In this document: positions 9,898 to 21,400 of the stretch, piece after piece | Layout of the letters: every line of letters begins with the position of its first letter | How positions within the stretch are numbered: position 1 is the first letter of the stretch | Source of the DNA: Prorocentrum cordatum | Lineage: Eukaryota > Sar > Dinophyceae > Prorocentrales > Prorocentraceae | Length of the DNA stretch: 64,000 bases | NCBI GenBank assembly: GCA_963575745.1 | Contig: CAUYUJ010018538.1 | Location: forward strand, 762,076 to 826,075 | Reading direction: 5' to 3' | Notes under the pieces: generated by a model | Databases searched by the model: none | Seen by the model: only the letters and a program-made list of their open reading frames with translations | What the model was told of the DNA's origin: nothing | Made by a program: the position numbers and the translations under genes

Positions 9898-12800
9898 TGA
9901 TGAAGAAGGGCTGGCGCGTGTGCTCCACAGACTCGGAGTTCGCCGGGAAGCTGGGCCGTCACTGTTCTAACCGACCTGGACGTGCTGACAACCGCCGCCA
10001 TCGTGCCATCGAGGACGGTCCCGTGGTCGCGCAGACGGCCTACTACCCGCCAGCGCTGTGTAAGGCCTGGGCGAAACACATCCTGAAGAAGAACGACAGC
10101 GTGCAGTTCGGCATGGAGATCTTCACGAGTCTTGAGCAGATCCCAGAGGAAGACGACACCGAGATGCCAGACGCCGAGGACGACACAGAGGACATCGAGA
10201 TGGAGGACGCCGCGACGACGCTCAAGGGCTCGGGCCTCGACAGCGACCTCTCGAGAAAGGAGGCGCTCGAGATCGAACAACGGCTCTCTCGACTTCGCCG
10301 TAACCTCGGACATCCCAGCAACAGGACGCTCTACAATATCCTGAAGGCATCAGGAGCACCGACCCAGGTCCTCAAGTTAGCCCTGGAGTTCAAGTGTCAC
10401 GGCTGTCATGTTGGGAAACTACCTAAGGCTATTCGAGTGGCCTCGGGAGTGGAGATCCCTGCGGTGCTTGAAGTACTGGTATCGGATGGTCTCGAGTGGC
10501 TATCTCCCGACCAGAGCTCACACTTCATGACGCTGAACCTGGGCGAAGGCTCTGGACTCACCAGCGTCACGTATCACGGCAAGAAGGGCGACCGGATCAG
10601 CAACCGCACAGCCAAGGAGGTGATCGGCACATGGGAGTCGTGGTGTACTCACTATCGCCGACCTTCTCTCCTACGTCTGGACGCCGAGGGCTGCCGCTGC
10701 TCTCAAGCTGTGGCCAAGTGGACATCGGACAACGGCATCGAGATGCGGGTCGCACCTGGTGAAGCCCACTGGCTGATGGGCAAGGTCGAGAGGAGGATCC
10801 AGCTGTTCAAGCGCCTGATGACCAAGATGGCCCACCACGATCCAGAGCGCTCAGTCGACGAACTAGTACCCTGGGCAGTCAGCGCCATCAACTCCATGGA
10901 CACGGTCGGGAACCACTCCCCCTTCGAACACGTACTGGGAGTGTCGGGGATGTCCGCCTCGAACAACCCGTTTGCGATCATCGACGACGACTCTGGGGAG
11001 ACCCAGGAGCAAAGACGGCTCCTCGCACGCAAGAGCTACCTGGAGTACGAATATGCTGAGCGGCGACGACATGCTGAGAACGCCCGGAACCGTGTCTACC
11101 AGCTGTGGAACCAAAGGGACTTGGTCTACTTCTGGCGAGACGGCAAAAGACGCGAGAACCGACCTGGGAAGGAAGGAGGCTGGTACGGACCCGCTCGAGC
11201 ATTTGTTCAAGAGAAGCGTCGCGTGGACGGCAGGGCCCCGGTGACATCCGTTGTCTGGATCTCACATGGCAATACGCTCATTCGCTGTGCCCCCGAACAA
11301 CTCCGAGCCGCATCGGAAGCTGAGAAGATGATCAACGAGCTGCAGAAGCAAGCCAACCTTGGGAAGACGATGACGGAGATTCTGGAGACCGCCAAGTCGG
11401 GGACGTTCGAGGACCTTCTTGACCATCAGCGCCCAGGACTCCGAGAATACGAACCTGACGATAGACAGGGCGAACCAGCTTCAGGAGAACCTGCCGCGCT
11501 ACCACCTTCAGCGGGTACCGAGGCGAACGACGCGCCCGCCGCATCACAGGCGACGACGCCGAGATCTCCAGCTCAGCCTGAAGCCGAACCTGCAGCTCCA
11601 CCGGAGGAAGGGCAATCCACAGTTCCTGCTGAAGCACCTCTTGCCGAAGAGCCACCTGCTCCACCTCCTGGTGAACCAGGGCCCGCGGCACCAGCAGCAC
11701 GAGCAGCATCTGTTCCACCGAGACCGAGCGGGGCGTCTTCATCGTCAAAGGCATCGTCAGCACAACCACGACCTCGCTATCGAATGACTCACCGCGGCCC
11801 GGAGCTCGACCTGCACCGACCACCCGAGAAGCGGCGGAAGGGGAACGACACCAATGATGACATGGACCTCTACGTGGACCTGCAAAAGGACAAGTTGGAT
11901 ATCGTTCTCGGCAGCGACGAGCTCCAGACGGTCTACTTCGAGTACCTCTGCGAGGAGAACGGCAAGCAGGTCACCAAGACGATGGCGGTTCCGAACATGG
12001 CCGATAGCTTCCTGGCCAACCAGCGCCGCAAGGACAAAGTCGAGCTGACCTGGTCCAAGATGAACGCCGAGGAACGGAAAGAGTTCGAGGTGGTCATCGC
12101 GAAGGAGGTCGGAAACTGGCAACAACATCAGGGACTACGACCCGCGCCAGCCGAACGAGCGCAGGATGCTGCAGATACCATTCGAGCACGCTGGCTCTTC
12201 ACAAGAAAGTCGGACGGGAAGGCTAAGGCGCGGCTCGTCCTCCTCGGCTACCAGGCGAAGGACCTCGGGAAGGAGCCCGCTGCCAGTCCAACGGCCTCCC
12301 GGCGGGCTCGCAACATCGTGCTGGCCGTGGCCACCGCGAACCACTGGAAGTTGATCAGAGGCGACGTGACATCGGCATTTCTTCAGGCGAACAAGCTCGA
12401 GAAGGACCTCTTCATTGAACCCGATCCCGCGCTACGACGCGCATTCAACGTCAAGGAAGGCGAGGTGCTCAAGGTCATGAAGCCAGGGTGCGGCATCGGC
12501 GAAGCCCCTCGTCACTGGCGGGGAACCGTGAAGGTCGATTTCGCAAAGTTGGGACTTCAAGCGTGCGAGTTGGAACCCTGTCTATGGCAAGTTCGGTTTC
12601 CGAAGACTACTCGACTCATTGGGTTGGCCGTGGCTCATGTGGACGACTTCGCCCTGGCTGGCGACAACAGCCACAGTCTCTGGACGAGCATCGTCAAGCA
12701 GATTCGCAAGCTCTACAAGTGGGGCACCTGGGAGGATATGAACGACGACTCCATCAAGAGCCTCGAGCAGTGCGGTGTCACCATCGAGGAGAACGACCAG

Positions 12801-12932
12801 GGCTTCATTCTTCATCAGCGCGCCTACGCGGACAAGATTCGAGAAGTTCAACCAGCTGATGGAGGCCGCCACCGTTCGACGGACACCCTGCGCGAGAGCG
12901 ACCAGACCATCCTGCGGGCCTTCTGTGGAAGA
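9898..12932 (+). pseudogene. copia integrase and reverse transcriptase
   Basis: Continuous frame to about 12932 (nominal stop 13037). First comes a pre-integrase finger, NLGHPSNRTLY...CHGC. The integrase core has Asp 10485 (VSDGLEW), Asp 10680 (RLDAEGC) and Glu 10788 (GKVERR), with exactly 35 residues between the last two, i.e. D,D-35-E. A Pro/Glu-rich spacer follows (about 11470-11760), then the RT with RGDVTSAFLQ (Asp 12363), GCGIGEAPRHW and the catalytic AHVDDFAL (Asp 12642 and 12645). The enzymes copy element RNA and insert the cDNA. All core residues are intact although flanking regions are broken. A frame change near 12932 separates RNase H. Confidence 0.85.
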
Positions 12933-13944
12933 GGCCTACTGGTTGGGCGTGAATACCATGCCCTTCGTGTTGTCGTGGGTGGCCGAGCTACAGGCCAAGA
13001 CCCCAGGCGGGACTCACAACTTGTTCAGCGCGGCTAATAACATCGTGAAGATGATTAAGCAGCACCAGCACATGGGCCTCCAGATCTACAGGCACAACCT
13101 CGACGACCTTGCCGTGTTCACCTGGTGCGATGCAGCCTGGGCCAGTCGGCCCGACTGTCATTCTCAAGGAGGACTTCTGACGGCGATCGCAACTACACAG
13201 GCCATCGAGGGCGAAAAGGCGAAGTTCACAGTGCTCGACTGGGGCCCCAAGAAACTACGACGCGTGGCCCGCTCGAGTTTGGCTGCCGAAGTTCAAGAAG
13301 CTGGAGATGCTGAAGGAGAACAATGTATGGTGCGGATGGTCCTGTCGGAGCTGCTGTACAACCGCTCGCCGACGCAGGAGCGGGCCACCCTCCTGAAGGC
13401 CATCCCTGCGGTGCTCGTGACGGACTGTAAGGCGTTCTACGACGGCGTGGTGCGGCCCCAGTCGGCTGGACTGGGCCTGGAGGAGCGCCGGACCGCCATC
13501 GAGGCGCTGGCATTTCGGAACGCGCTCGACGAGGGCAACAGCGTGGCCAGGTGGGTCCACTCCCACGCGCAGATCGCGGACGGGCTCACCAAGGGCAATT
13601 GGCAGGCGCTCGGGGTGCTGAAGATGTTCCTCGAGAAGCAGGAATGGCGGCTGGTCTACGACGAGCACTTCATGAGCGCGCGGAAGCGCGCGGCGCTGGG
13701 CAAGGGCATCTTCGAGCCGACGGCGCCCGGAGACGCCCAGTCGGCCAAGGAGGTCATCGAGAAGCGACGCCAGCTTCGACAACAGCAACAGTGCGGACCA
13801 CCACCAGCTGGACCAGCACCAGAGAGTACGACCGTCGCTCGGCCTCCAGAAGAGGTTTTCGTGAATGAGACCTGCTCCTGTTCTTGTTCAGTTTCGGGCC
13901 AGCAGGGCCCCAGGCACACTGCAACTTCTTTTCCCCCTGTCTGA
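12933..13944 (+). pseudogene. copia RNase H and C-terminus
   Basis: Read in the +1 frame relative to the RT, beginning EEAYWLGVNTMPFVLSWV. It has TWCDAAWASR (Asp codon 13129), SSLAAEVQEAGDAEGE, LVTDCKAFYDGV and the copia-typical SHAQIADGLTK. A Gln- and Pro-rich tail runs into the 3' LTR. The sequence just before that LTR is pyrimidine-rich (CTTCTTTTCCCCC), not the expected purine tract. Confidence 0.8.
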
Positions 13945-14290
13945 ATGTGATAGGGATATCTCATGTTGCTAGCAGTTGTATCGAGTCTGTTTCGTGTGCT
14001 TCATTCTCGCTCGCTGCTACCGTTATCATTGCAGTGTGCCGCCGCCACCTCGGATCAGGCGAGGGAGGGCGGGATTCCATTCTGGATGCGCCTGCGAGTT
14101 CGCAGGCAGTGGCGCGCTCTGGTGACGTGCCAGGAAAGATTGCGAGGGCAGCGGGTGCCCTCTTGTTTTCCCTGATTGTGCTCCGACAATCAAGCGTCGA
14201 TATTCTTAACATATTGACGATCCTGTTTTGGAGGAGCTCGAGGCCCTGGACTTCCTGGTCGTGGACCTCTTTCGGGCTCCTTGGGATTCA
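13942..14290 (+). repeat. 3' LTR of copia element
   Basis: 349 bases, the same ends as the 5' LTR, 12 substitutions and no gap. Confidence 0.9.
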
Positions 14291-14397
14291 AAGGGGGGGG
14301 TCCCGGGCGGGGGTCCCAGGGGCTGTGACCCCTCCCCCGCTGCCCTCGGTTTTGTCCTCCCAGGCGCCCGCCCCCCGATGACGCAGACGGCTCTTCT

Positions 14398-14522
14398 CCC
14401 CTTCCTCCTCCTCCTCCTCCTCCTCCTCCTCCTCCTCCTCCTCCTCCTCCTCCTCCTCCTCCTCCTCCTCCTCCTCCTCCTCCTCCTCCTCCCTCCTCCT
14501 CCTCCTCCTCCTCCTCCTCCTC

Positions 14523-14553
<31 letters not shown>

Positions 14554-14778
14554 TCCTCCTCCTCCTCCTCCTCCTCCCGCCTCCTCCTCCTCCTCCTCCT
14601 CCTCCTCCTCCTCCTCCTCCTCCTCCTCCCTCCTCCTCCTCCTCCTCCTCCTCCTCCTCCTCCTCCTCCTCCTCCTCCCTCCTCCTCCTCCTCCTCCTCT
14701 CCTCCTCCTCTCCTCCTCCTCCTCCTCCTCCTCCTCCTCCTCCTCCTCCTCCGCCTCCTCCTCCCTCCTCCGCCTCAT
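14398..14778 (+). repeat. Long TCC microsatellite
   Basis: About 380 bases of nearly uninterrupted CCT triplets, the purest tract in the window, starting about 110 bases after the copia element. Confidence 0.95.
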
Positions 14779-15739
14779 CCAGCGCCCGCCCCATGTCCCG
14801 AGCCTGCAGCAGGGTCATCAGCTGGTCGTTGTCATTGTCGTCGTGGTCGTCATCGTCGTCGTCGTCCTGGGTCGGTGGTACCGGTCATAAGGCCTTCACA
14901 ATACGTACATTGCATGAGTTCCTCAAAAACAGGGCACGAGATGTGTCGCATGTCACGGCCTTCGGTGCTGGAAGCTTCGCCACCTAGAGTGCTGAGCTGG
15001 AGCCGTGGCGGGACTTGCCGCGGGCACCCCGATGTATGCTTCATCTCAGGGCAACGCAACCCGATGAAGCAAGCGTGCAAGCCCTTGGCAAGATCTGATG
15101 TTAGGCGTCGCCCCCACTATTTACATCCCCATTCGTTTTTCCTGGGCCCCAGGATTTCCGTCCCCGTCCCTGTTATCGTCCGCGGCGGCTACGACGGTGA
15201 ATCCTGTTGAGAATGGGTTTGGACTGCCGTCGGTCTTCTCCTATCCTCTCCGTCCCCGTTTCGCTCCTCCCGGTGCCCCCGAGAGGGAGGAGAACGAGGG
15301 AGGACGGAGAAAGACGGAGGCGGGAGGACGGAGCGGGAGGACGGAGAATTGAGGAGGAAGCACGATCCAAGCGAGGGAGTCAAGCTGATGCCACGCCGAC
15401 TCAACGAGGGAGACGACCCCCACAGGGGGACAAACGATGCAGGAGGAGGAGAATGGATGAGGCGGAAGAAGCATGGAACGAATGAGACGAGGAGGGTGGA
15501 GGAGGAGGGAGGACCCCCTCGACGGATTCTCTCTCTCTTGCTTTTTCCTCTCTCCCCCTCTCTCTCTCTCTCTCCCCCCCTTCCCCCGCACAACTTTGTA
15601 ATAGGCGAGAGCGCGCCGGGTGCCGCAGGTCGGGTCGCGGCCCTCCGGCGCCTTCGCTCCGCCCCCGCGCGCGCGGAACCGCACGGCCGAAGAGGGAGGG
15701 GGAGAAGGCGGGGGGAACGGGGAGGGGAGGGTCAGAACA
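14779..15739. other. No gene recognised
   Basis: 14800-14870 has GTCGTC triplets. 15240-15520 is rich in GGGAGGACGGAG-type short repeats. 15540-15580 is CT-rich. No coding or structural feature. Confidence 0.4.
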
Positions 15740-15890
15740 GGGGCGCGGAGGAGGAGGAGGAGGAGGAGGAGAAGGAGGAGGAGGACGAGGAGGAGGAGGG
15801 GGAGGAGGAGGAGGAGGGGGAGGGGGAGGAGGAGGAGGAGGAGGAGGAGGAGGAGGAGGAGGAGGAGGAGGAGGAGGAGGAGGGCAATCG
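15740..15890 (+). repeat. GGA microsatellite
   Basis: AGG triplets on the plus strand, i.e. TCC in inverted orientation. Confidence 0.9.
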
Positions 15891-16027
15891 TAATCCCAAG
15901 ACGCATCATAGATTTTGCAATAAGCCCTTGCTCCAAATTCCCTCTTTCTGGCCCCTGCGAGAAAGTATTCTCATTGCCGGAAATGCCCCGTTGGAGGACA
16001 AACGTCTGAGAACCCTCAATCGTGACT

Positions 16028-16195
16028 GAACACCAATCCTTGGACTTCAACTCCACGAATCCACTTTACTGTTGCGTCCTGGCGGTCCTAATCGCACCGA
16101 ACACCATTCCCTGGATTTCAGCACCGAGAGTCAACGTGACTGTGGCGCCGTGGCAACCCCAAGCCGCGCCGGAACACCTTTCCTGGGACGTCAAC
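16028..16195 (+). repeat. Degenerate 71-73-bp tandem repeat, three units
   Basis: Units start with GAACACC at 16028, 16099 and 16172, each followed by a CCTTGGACTTCA/CCCTGGATTTCA/TCCTGGGACGTCA block. 16211-16445 holds nothing assignable. Confidence 0.6.
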
Positions 16196-16445
16196 CATGA
16201 GAGCCGTTGAACTGCTGTAAATTTTGAAAGCGAGTGCGCGCAGCACTAAGTCGACAACGACATTTTGAAAACGGGGGGGGGAGGATGGGGGGCACGCGGC
16301 GCGTTATGGCTCAGAGGGTTCAACAAAACAAACACTCCCTCATTGGCGCGCGGAGAGCGCCACGGCGGCGCTGGAGGCGCCGCCAGAGGGACCAACGTCT
16401 ATCAAAAAAATCCACGCGGAGCTCCGAGAGCTTACAGTAGGGGCC

Positions 16446-16610
16446 CGACCACAAGAAACCTTCCACAAGAAACCCAACCCTGAGACCCCAGGACGTCAAT
16501 TGATTTTGGTGTGGGAACGTCACGCTTTCCATGGAAAAACCGTCGAAGCCCAAGAAACCCAGGGCACCCATGGACGCGAGCAGGGTGTTTCCTGGCATGG
16601 GCCTCCACTG
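16446..16610 (+). repeat. Dispersed repeat R1, copy 2
   Basis: Partner of 205-371; same order of short conserved blocks. Confidence 0.6.
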
Positions 16611-17208
16611 TATGTGTATGCGCTTGTCTTCTCCTTCGATCCTCCTCGTGGCGGGGGAGGCGGACGAGGACGAAACAGAGGCCCGCTCAGCCGATGATGA
16701 TACCGGCCTCTGCGAGGTCCTCTGGCGCCATCTCGATCTCCGCCGCAACGCCGGTGTCCACCTCTCGTGAGGCGCGGCGCGACGGGCTGCCTCTGTGCAG
16801 GTCTCCTTCCGTGCCTCTTCCTCTGGCTCTCCCTCCCTTTCTCGCTGTCCTCTCCCTCTCCTCGACGCCCGCCCCCCACCTCTTACCACACCTCTCGTTT
16901 GTGTTGGGTGGGTCCCTCTCTCTCGCTCTCTCTCCATCCCCCCCTCTCTGTAGACATATATATATATATACACGCAATGCATACATGCACACAGGAAGCT
17001 TTGCACGGCTTGTGCATGACGTCTGCAGGTCCACATACACATACGTACACACGCTTGGCAGGCGCGCATACACATGCTATGCAGTCTGAATGTTGTCGGC
17101 TCGTGTGTGTCTCTCTCTCTCTCTCTCTATCTCTCCCTCCCTCTCGTTCTGTCTCCGTGTTCTCCATTCCCACTCCTCCCCTCTCCATCCTTCCCCCCAC
17201 CCTACATG
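16611..17208. other. No gene recognised
   Basis: Contains a short AT run (16955-16970), CT-rich stretches (16905-16945, 17107-17145) and CACA-rich DNA. No coding signal. Confidence 0.4.
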
Positions 17209-17367
17209 AAGTAGCCCAGGACACACACATTAAATACACACAAATAACAAGATTCTCCATATGTTTCCATATGTTCTGGGTTTTTGTCTACCCCCCACTT
17301 CCCATATGTTCCCACATTTCCTGGGGGATCGACGATTAACTGTCTGTGTGCTTCTTTCCCTCCTGAC
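17209..17367 (+). repeat. Dispersed repeat R160, copy 1
   Basis: Roughly 160-base module: CCCAGGACACACACATTAAA, ACACACAAATAACA, two CCATATGTT blocks around GGGTTTTTGTCT-CCCCCCACTTCCC, then GGGGGATCGACGATTAA and CTTCCCTCCTGAC. Five more copies lie at 19385, 42296, 45425, 49429 and 63441, always in this orientation. Confidence 0.8.
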
Positions 17368-17500
17368 TACAGTCCCTCCGCCGCTCGCCCTGCCGAGGCG
17401 GGGAACAGAGAGACAGAACCCGCGGCGAGGCCGCCCCCATGCCGGGCGTGCCTCGTGCCGCGCGCGACGTGCCTGCCAAGCTTCGGCCGCGAGCGAGGAA

Positions 17501-17660
17501 GAGGAGGAGGAGGAGGAGGAGGAGGAGGAGGAGGAGGAGGAGGAGGAGGAGGAGAGGACGAGGAGGCGGAGGAGGAGGAGTAGGAGGAGGAGGCGGAGGA
17601 GGAGTCGATGATCCTCCTCCTCCTCCTCCTCCTCCTCCTCCTCCCCCTCCTCCTCCGCCT
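17501..17660. repeat. Head-to-head GGA / TCC microsatellites
   Basis: GGA triplets (17501-17603) are followed within about 10 bases by TCC triplets (17614-17660). The two tracts are complementary and could form a hairpin or triplex. Confidence 0.85.
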
Positions 17661-17924
17661 CCTCCCCCTCCTGCGCGAGAGTGGCGCCGCCCCTGCCGCC
17701 CCCGTGGCGCGCCCACCTCGGTGGCCCTGGGGCCTCTCCGTCTGCCCCCGGGGAGGGCTCGGGGGCTGGCTCCTGGGCGCTGTCTCCCGCCTCCTTCGCC
17801 TCCTCCTCCTCGCCCTCCCGCGCGGGGACGACAGCGGGGGACCGGCTCGGGGGGGGCGGAGGACAGCGCTGATGGGCCAATTTTCCACCGCTACCACATG
17901 TAGGACGGGGGAGAAGGAAGGATG

Positions 17925-18035
17925 GGGAGGTCCTCCTCCCCCTCCTCCGCCTCCGCCTCCGCCTCCGCCTCCGCCTCCGTCTCCGCCTCCTCCTCCTCCT
18001 CTTCCTCCTCCTCCTCCTCCTCCTTCCTCCTTCTC
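17925..18035 (+). repeat. TCC/GCC microsatellite
   Basis: CCT and CCG triplets. Confidence 0.85.
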
Positions 18036-18144
18036 CTGCATATGGTAGTGGTGGTGGGAGATGGGCCCATCAAGCGAGCTTGAATCGGCGTTAGATCGCC
18101 AATAGAGCGGCAATAGGTCCCCGACAGCAGAATCCGGACGGTCC

Positions 18145-18225
18145 TGGGCGGGGCGGGCTGGGCCCCTAGCGGCGATCAGTGGGCGATCGGGGGCCGATGC
18201 GTCCCCCATTGAGCCTATCCCCACC
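18145..18225 (+). repeat. Dispersed repeat R2, copy 1
   Basis: Shares CGGCGATC, TGGGCGAT, GGGCCGA and GAGCCTATC blocks in order with 22588-22665. It overlaps the 3' end of the USP39-like gene, so the C-terminal codons of that gene may be repeat-derived. Confidence 0.5.
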
Positions 18226-18438
18226 TAACGTTGCCCCTGACCCCCCCCCCCCAAAGACCACCTCCTGGCCCATCTCTGGAAGCTCCATCTCGAACTTGCC
18301 GAACTCGCCGTCGGACTTGACGTCTTGCCTCTGGTACACCTGGATGTAGCTCTCCGTCAACGCCACCATCTGCGGCAGCACAGCGGTGACCCGGAGGTCG
18401 TGGATCTCGAACCACTGGGCGACCGGCGCGTGGTACAC
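18166..18438 (-). CDS. USP39: USP39-like exon E (last)
   Basis: Starts GTG after acceptor GCCGCAG; VYHAPVAQWFEIHDLRV and ALTESYIQVYQRQDV are confident to about 18255. Beyond that the frame crosses a C14 run and repeat R2 before a stop at 18166, so the true C-terminus is uncertain. Confidence 0.75.
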   Translation of the reverse strand: MYHAPVAQWFEIHDLRVTAVLPQMVALTESYIQVYQRQDVKSDGEFGKFEMELPEMGQEVVFGGGGSGATLGGDRLNGGRIGPRSPTDRR

Positions 18439-21400
18439 CTGCGGCATTGGGCATGGGCGCGGTGGAAAGCATGGGATCCGAGGCGCATGCTCGAATACAG
18501 ACCCAGATCTACAACGACATGACGTTTCAAACCGGCGATGTCTCGTAGACTTTGGTCTCCGAGGCCCCTTTTTCGGACCCCGTGACCATCAAACATGGAT
18601 CCAAGGCGGGAAACTACCCCTGGCGAAGCGAGCGGGACCACTTGGGGCCGCGTATTGAAAAGTCAAATGGGCGGATGCCAGGGGAGATCCGCCGACGCGC
18701 GCTTGCATGGGGTGAGAAGGCGCGTGAGATGGAAGTATGGCATTCCAGCTGCCCCATATCCCATGTCCCCCCTCCCCAGAGACCCAAAATCCCGCTTAAG
18801 GAGGGGACCCCAACCTCCGACGCCTGCGGCGTGCCCAAGAAGATGCAATCCAAAGCGGCTCCAGGTGGGCTCCAGAATGTCCAAGAGGCCTCAAGAATGA
18901 GTGAAAAAGCTCATTGAGAGACATCGAGAAAGCCTAGATAAATAACAAAAGAAAGCCCAAACACCGCAAATCACTCAGAAAACAATCGGAAATGTCAGTG
19001 TCTTCTGCCATCTCGCCTTGTTGCGTCCAGCCGCCTCCGAGAAGGTCCCAGAATGCTCCCAGAGACCCCCAGACAGCCCAAGATCACCCCAAGATGGCCA
19101 CAGAGGGCCACAGAAGCTTCCGGCGGGCCCACAAGACGGCGCCGAAATGGGTCCAAGACGGTCCAAGGCTGCCCCAAGGCGGCGCCAAGACTCCCTCACG
19201 CGGCCCTGAAACCCTGCAGAACACCCCCCAGTCCTCCAAGGGACGCCAGACACGCCCCGAGAGGCTCCGAGAGAGCCCCGAGGGGGCCCCAGGTGGCCGC
19301 GCAAAACCCACGCACGGCCCCGCGATGGCCACGGGGCGGGGCCAGATGCTCGGGCACGCCCGTCCAGCACGTCCGCGCAAAACTGAAGGGGCCCGGGGAC
19401 ACACAAAAACAAATACACACAGATAACGGGATCCCCCATATTGTCCCCACATTTTCGGGGTTTTCGTCTTCCCCCCCACTGCCCATATCTTCCCATGTTT
19501 TCCGGGGAATCGACGATTGAGGGTGTCTGCGCGTCTTTTTGTTCCACTCCTGCATCTAGAAATCTGCGCGCCCATCCCCTGCCGGGGGCCGGCACACGCA
19601 GCGCTCCCTCCTGCCGTTGGCACCACCAGAGTGGAACACCACGGTTGGCCATTCGAGGCCAAGGCTCTCACAGCCCCTCCCTCTCATGACTCGTGCTACA
19701 GCGATGTTCCTGCCCGTTTTCCTCATTACCACCTCCCCATCTTCCATGTAATCTCGCGGGATGCTCTACCCCCCCGCCCCCGACCCAGATGGACGATGAA
19801 ACAGCAATTATTTGTCCACGTGCCGGCCCATACTTCGCGGTCGCCAGCGGGAGAAACGGATGGGCCCTGCCTGCCAGCCACAGCGCCTGGGAGCATCGGA
19901 GCGAGGTTCGAAACTGGTCGGGGTCTTAGCTGGGCCTGGGGCTCGAAAGAAAACTCCTCAAAATAGCTGCTAGCTGAAAGCAGAGTGCGAGCTTGCGCCG
20001 AAATGGTTACGGCGAAGCCTGGCCACCCAAGCCAACCCACCTACGTGCACCCTGCGACTGTTACTCGCACACTCCGTGCTCAATCTCCTAACCGGAGCAA
20101 CCCGAGAGGTCCCTACAGACAATTGCGCGCTGAGAAAATGTTCACGGGAACTTCCCACTTGTCCTGCCCGCTACACCCCTCGCGCACAATGCGATGCCCC
20201 TCCCTGACGTCACATCGCTGCTCGTCGTCGTCGGTGTCGCAACTGTCCACAGCGACGAATTCTCCAGGCGAACAGCCCAGCCACGTGCGGGTGCAAAGCA
20301 AGCGGGAAAAGAAGGGGCAGCTCCCATCATGGGGCCACGAGACGTGCGAGCAGAGTGCCGACATGGGTGCGGGGCCGCCATGCGGACCCTGTCGCTGGGG
20401 CCTTCGGTGGAGCTCCCTACAGGGGCCACGAAGCGTGTGAGGGGCGTGCCGACATGGGTGCGGGGCCGCCATGCGGACCCTGCCGCTGAGGCCTTCGGCG
20501 GAGCTCCCCATGGGGCCACGAAACGTGTGAGAGGTGTTCCGAAATGAGCATGCGAAGGCAGATGCAGGACTGGGAGGAGGAAGGGGAGGAGGCAGGAGTG
20601 AGTGACGCAGGGCGCTATCTCTTCAACACGAGGGCCAACACAACAGGATGATTAGGACAAGCTATGCGCAGCCAGTTCCTCTAGGAGAATTAGGAGGGCA
20701 AAACGCTCGGGAAAGATTCCGAAAGAAGAGGATTTATGAATAATGACGACGCGGCCAAGAAACACAAGCAGAGAGCAGGCGTGAGCGGGTCGGAAAGGAT
20801 CCCAGTTGCATCCCGATCGAAGGCCTGAACCTTGTACGTACCCTTCTCAGGCTTGCCGTCGTGGCACACGTTGGCGACCAGGTCATACCTGGAGCCAGAA
20901 CCGTAGCAAAAGAGCGATCAGGATGGAAACGGGAGGAATGCTCGTGGGGCGCACAGAGAGAGCGCCCTTGACACTTCGCCCCCCCATCCGCCCTTCAATT
21001 TCCCCCTCCATTTCGCCCTCTCCCTCGGAGTGCAGAAGCAAGAGTGCGGGATAATATAGCAGGATAGTCCCCCCCCTGTGGGGGGCGGCGCTTGACAGCA
21101 CTATACCTGTGTGCCTCACGCCTCAAAGGAGTTTGTACTACGCTGGGACCTGGCTCCACGAGGAGCCTGCCCCACCCCCCCCCCTGTGCTGCTCCCACAC
21201 GGCGGGTCGGCGAGTCACGGCCAGGCGTTGGGGGAAGATGGGTGAGGAAGGATGGGGGAGGGCCTTGTGAAGAGACTCCCTAGTGAAAGCGCCGAATTGT
21301 GATGAAGCGGGACCGCTGCCAAGGGGAGCGACTAGACCGCTGTGGTCCTCCGTCTCCGCGGGGCCACTCGGGAACAGAGTTGCGAAAATACCCCGCTCGA

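Larger units (their letters stand above)
5936..14290 (+). mobile_element. Ty1/copia-type LTR retrotransposon, decayed
   Basis: Full-length element of about 8.35 kb: 5' LTR (5936-6284), a primer-binding site 3 bases inside, then gag, protease, a methyltransferase-like domain, integrase, reverse transcriptase and RNase H in the copia order (integrase before RT), then the 3' LTR (13942-14290). The LTRs differ at 12 of 349 positions by my count. The body carries in-frame stops and several frameshifts, so it is not autonomous. G8-TC sits immediately before the left LTR and G8-TC again two bases after the right LTR, so the target was a G-run, although no exact 5-bp duplication can be fixed. Confidence 0.9.

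Noticed and set aside
17230-17367. Minus-strand frame through R160 copies (NIWEVGGRQKPR-like) as a conserved protein
   Set aside because: Both strands are open and copies differ by frame-breaking indels; similarity is explained by the DNA repeat.
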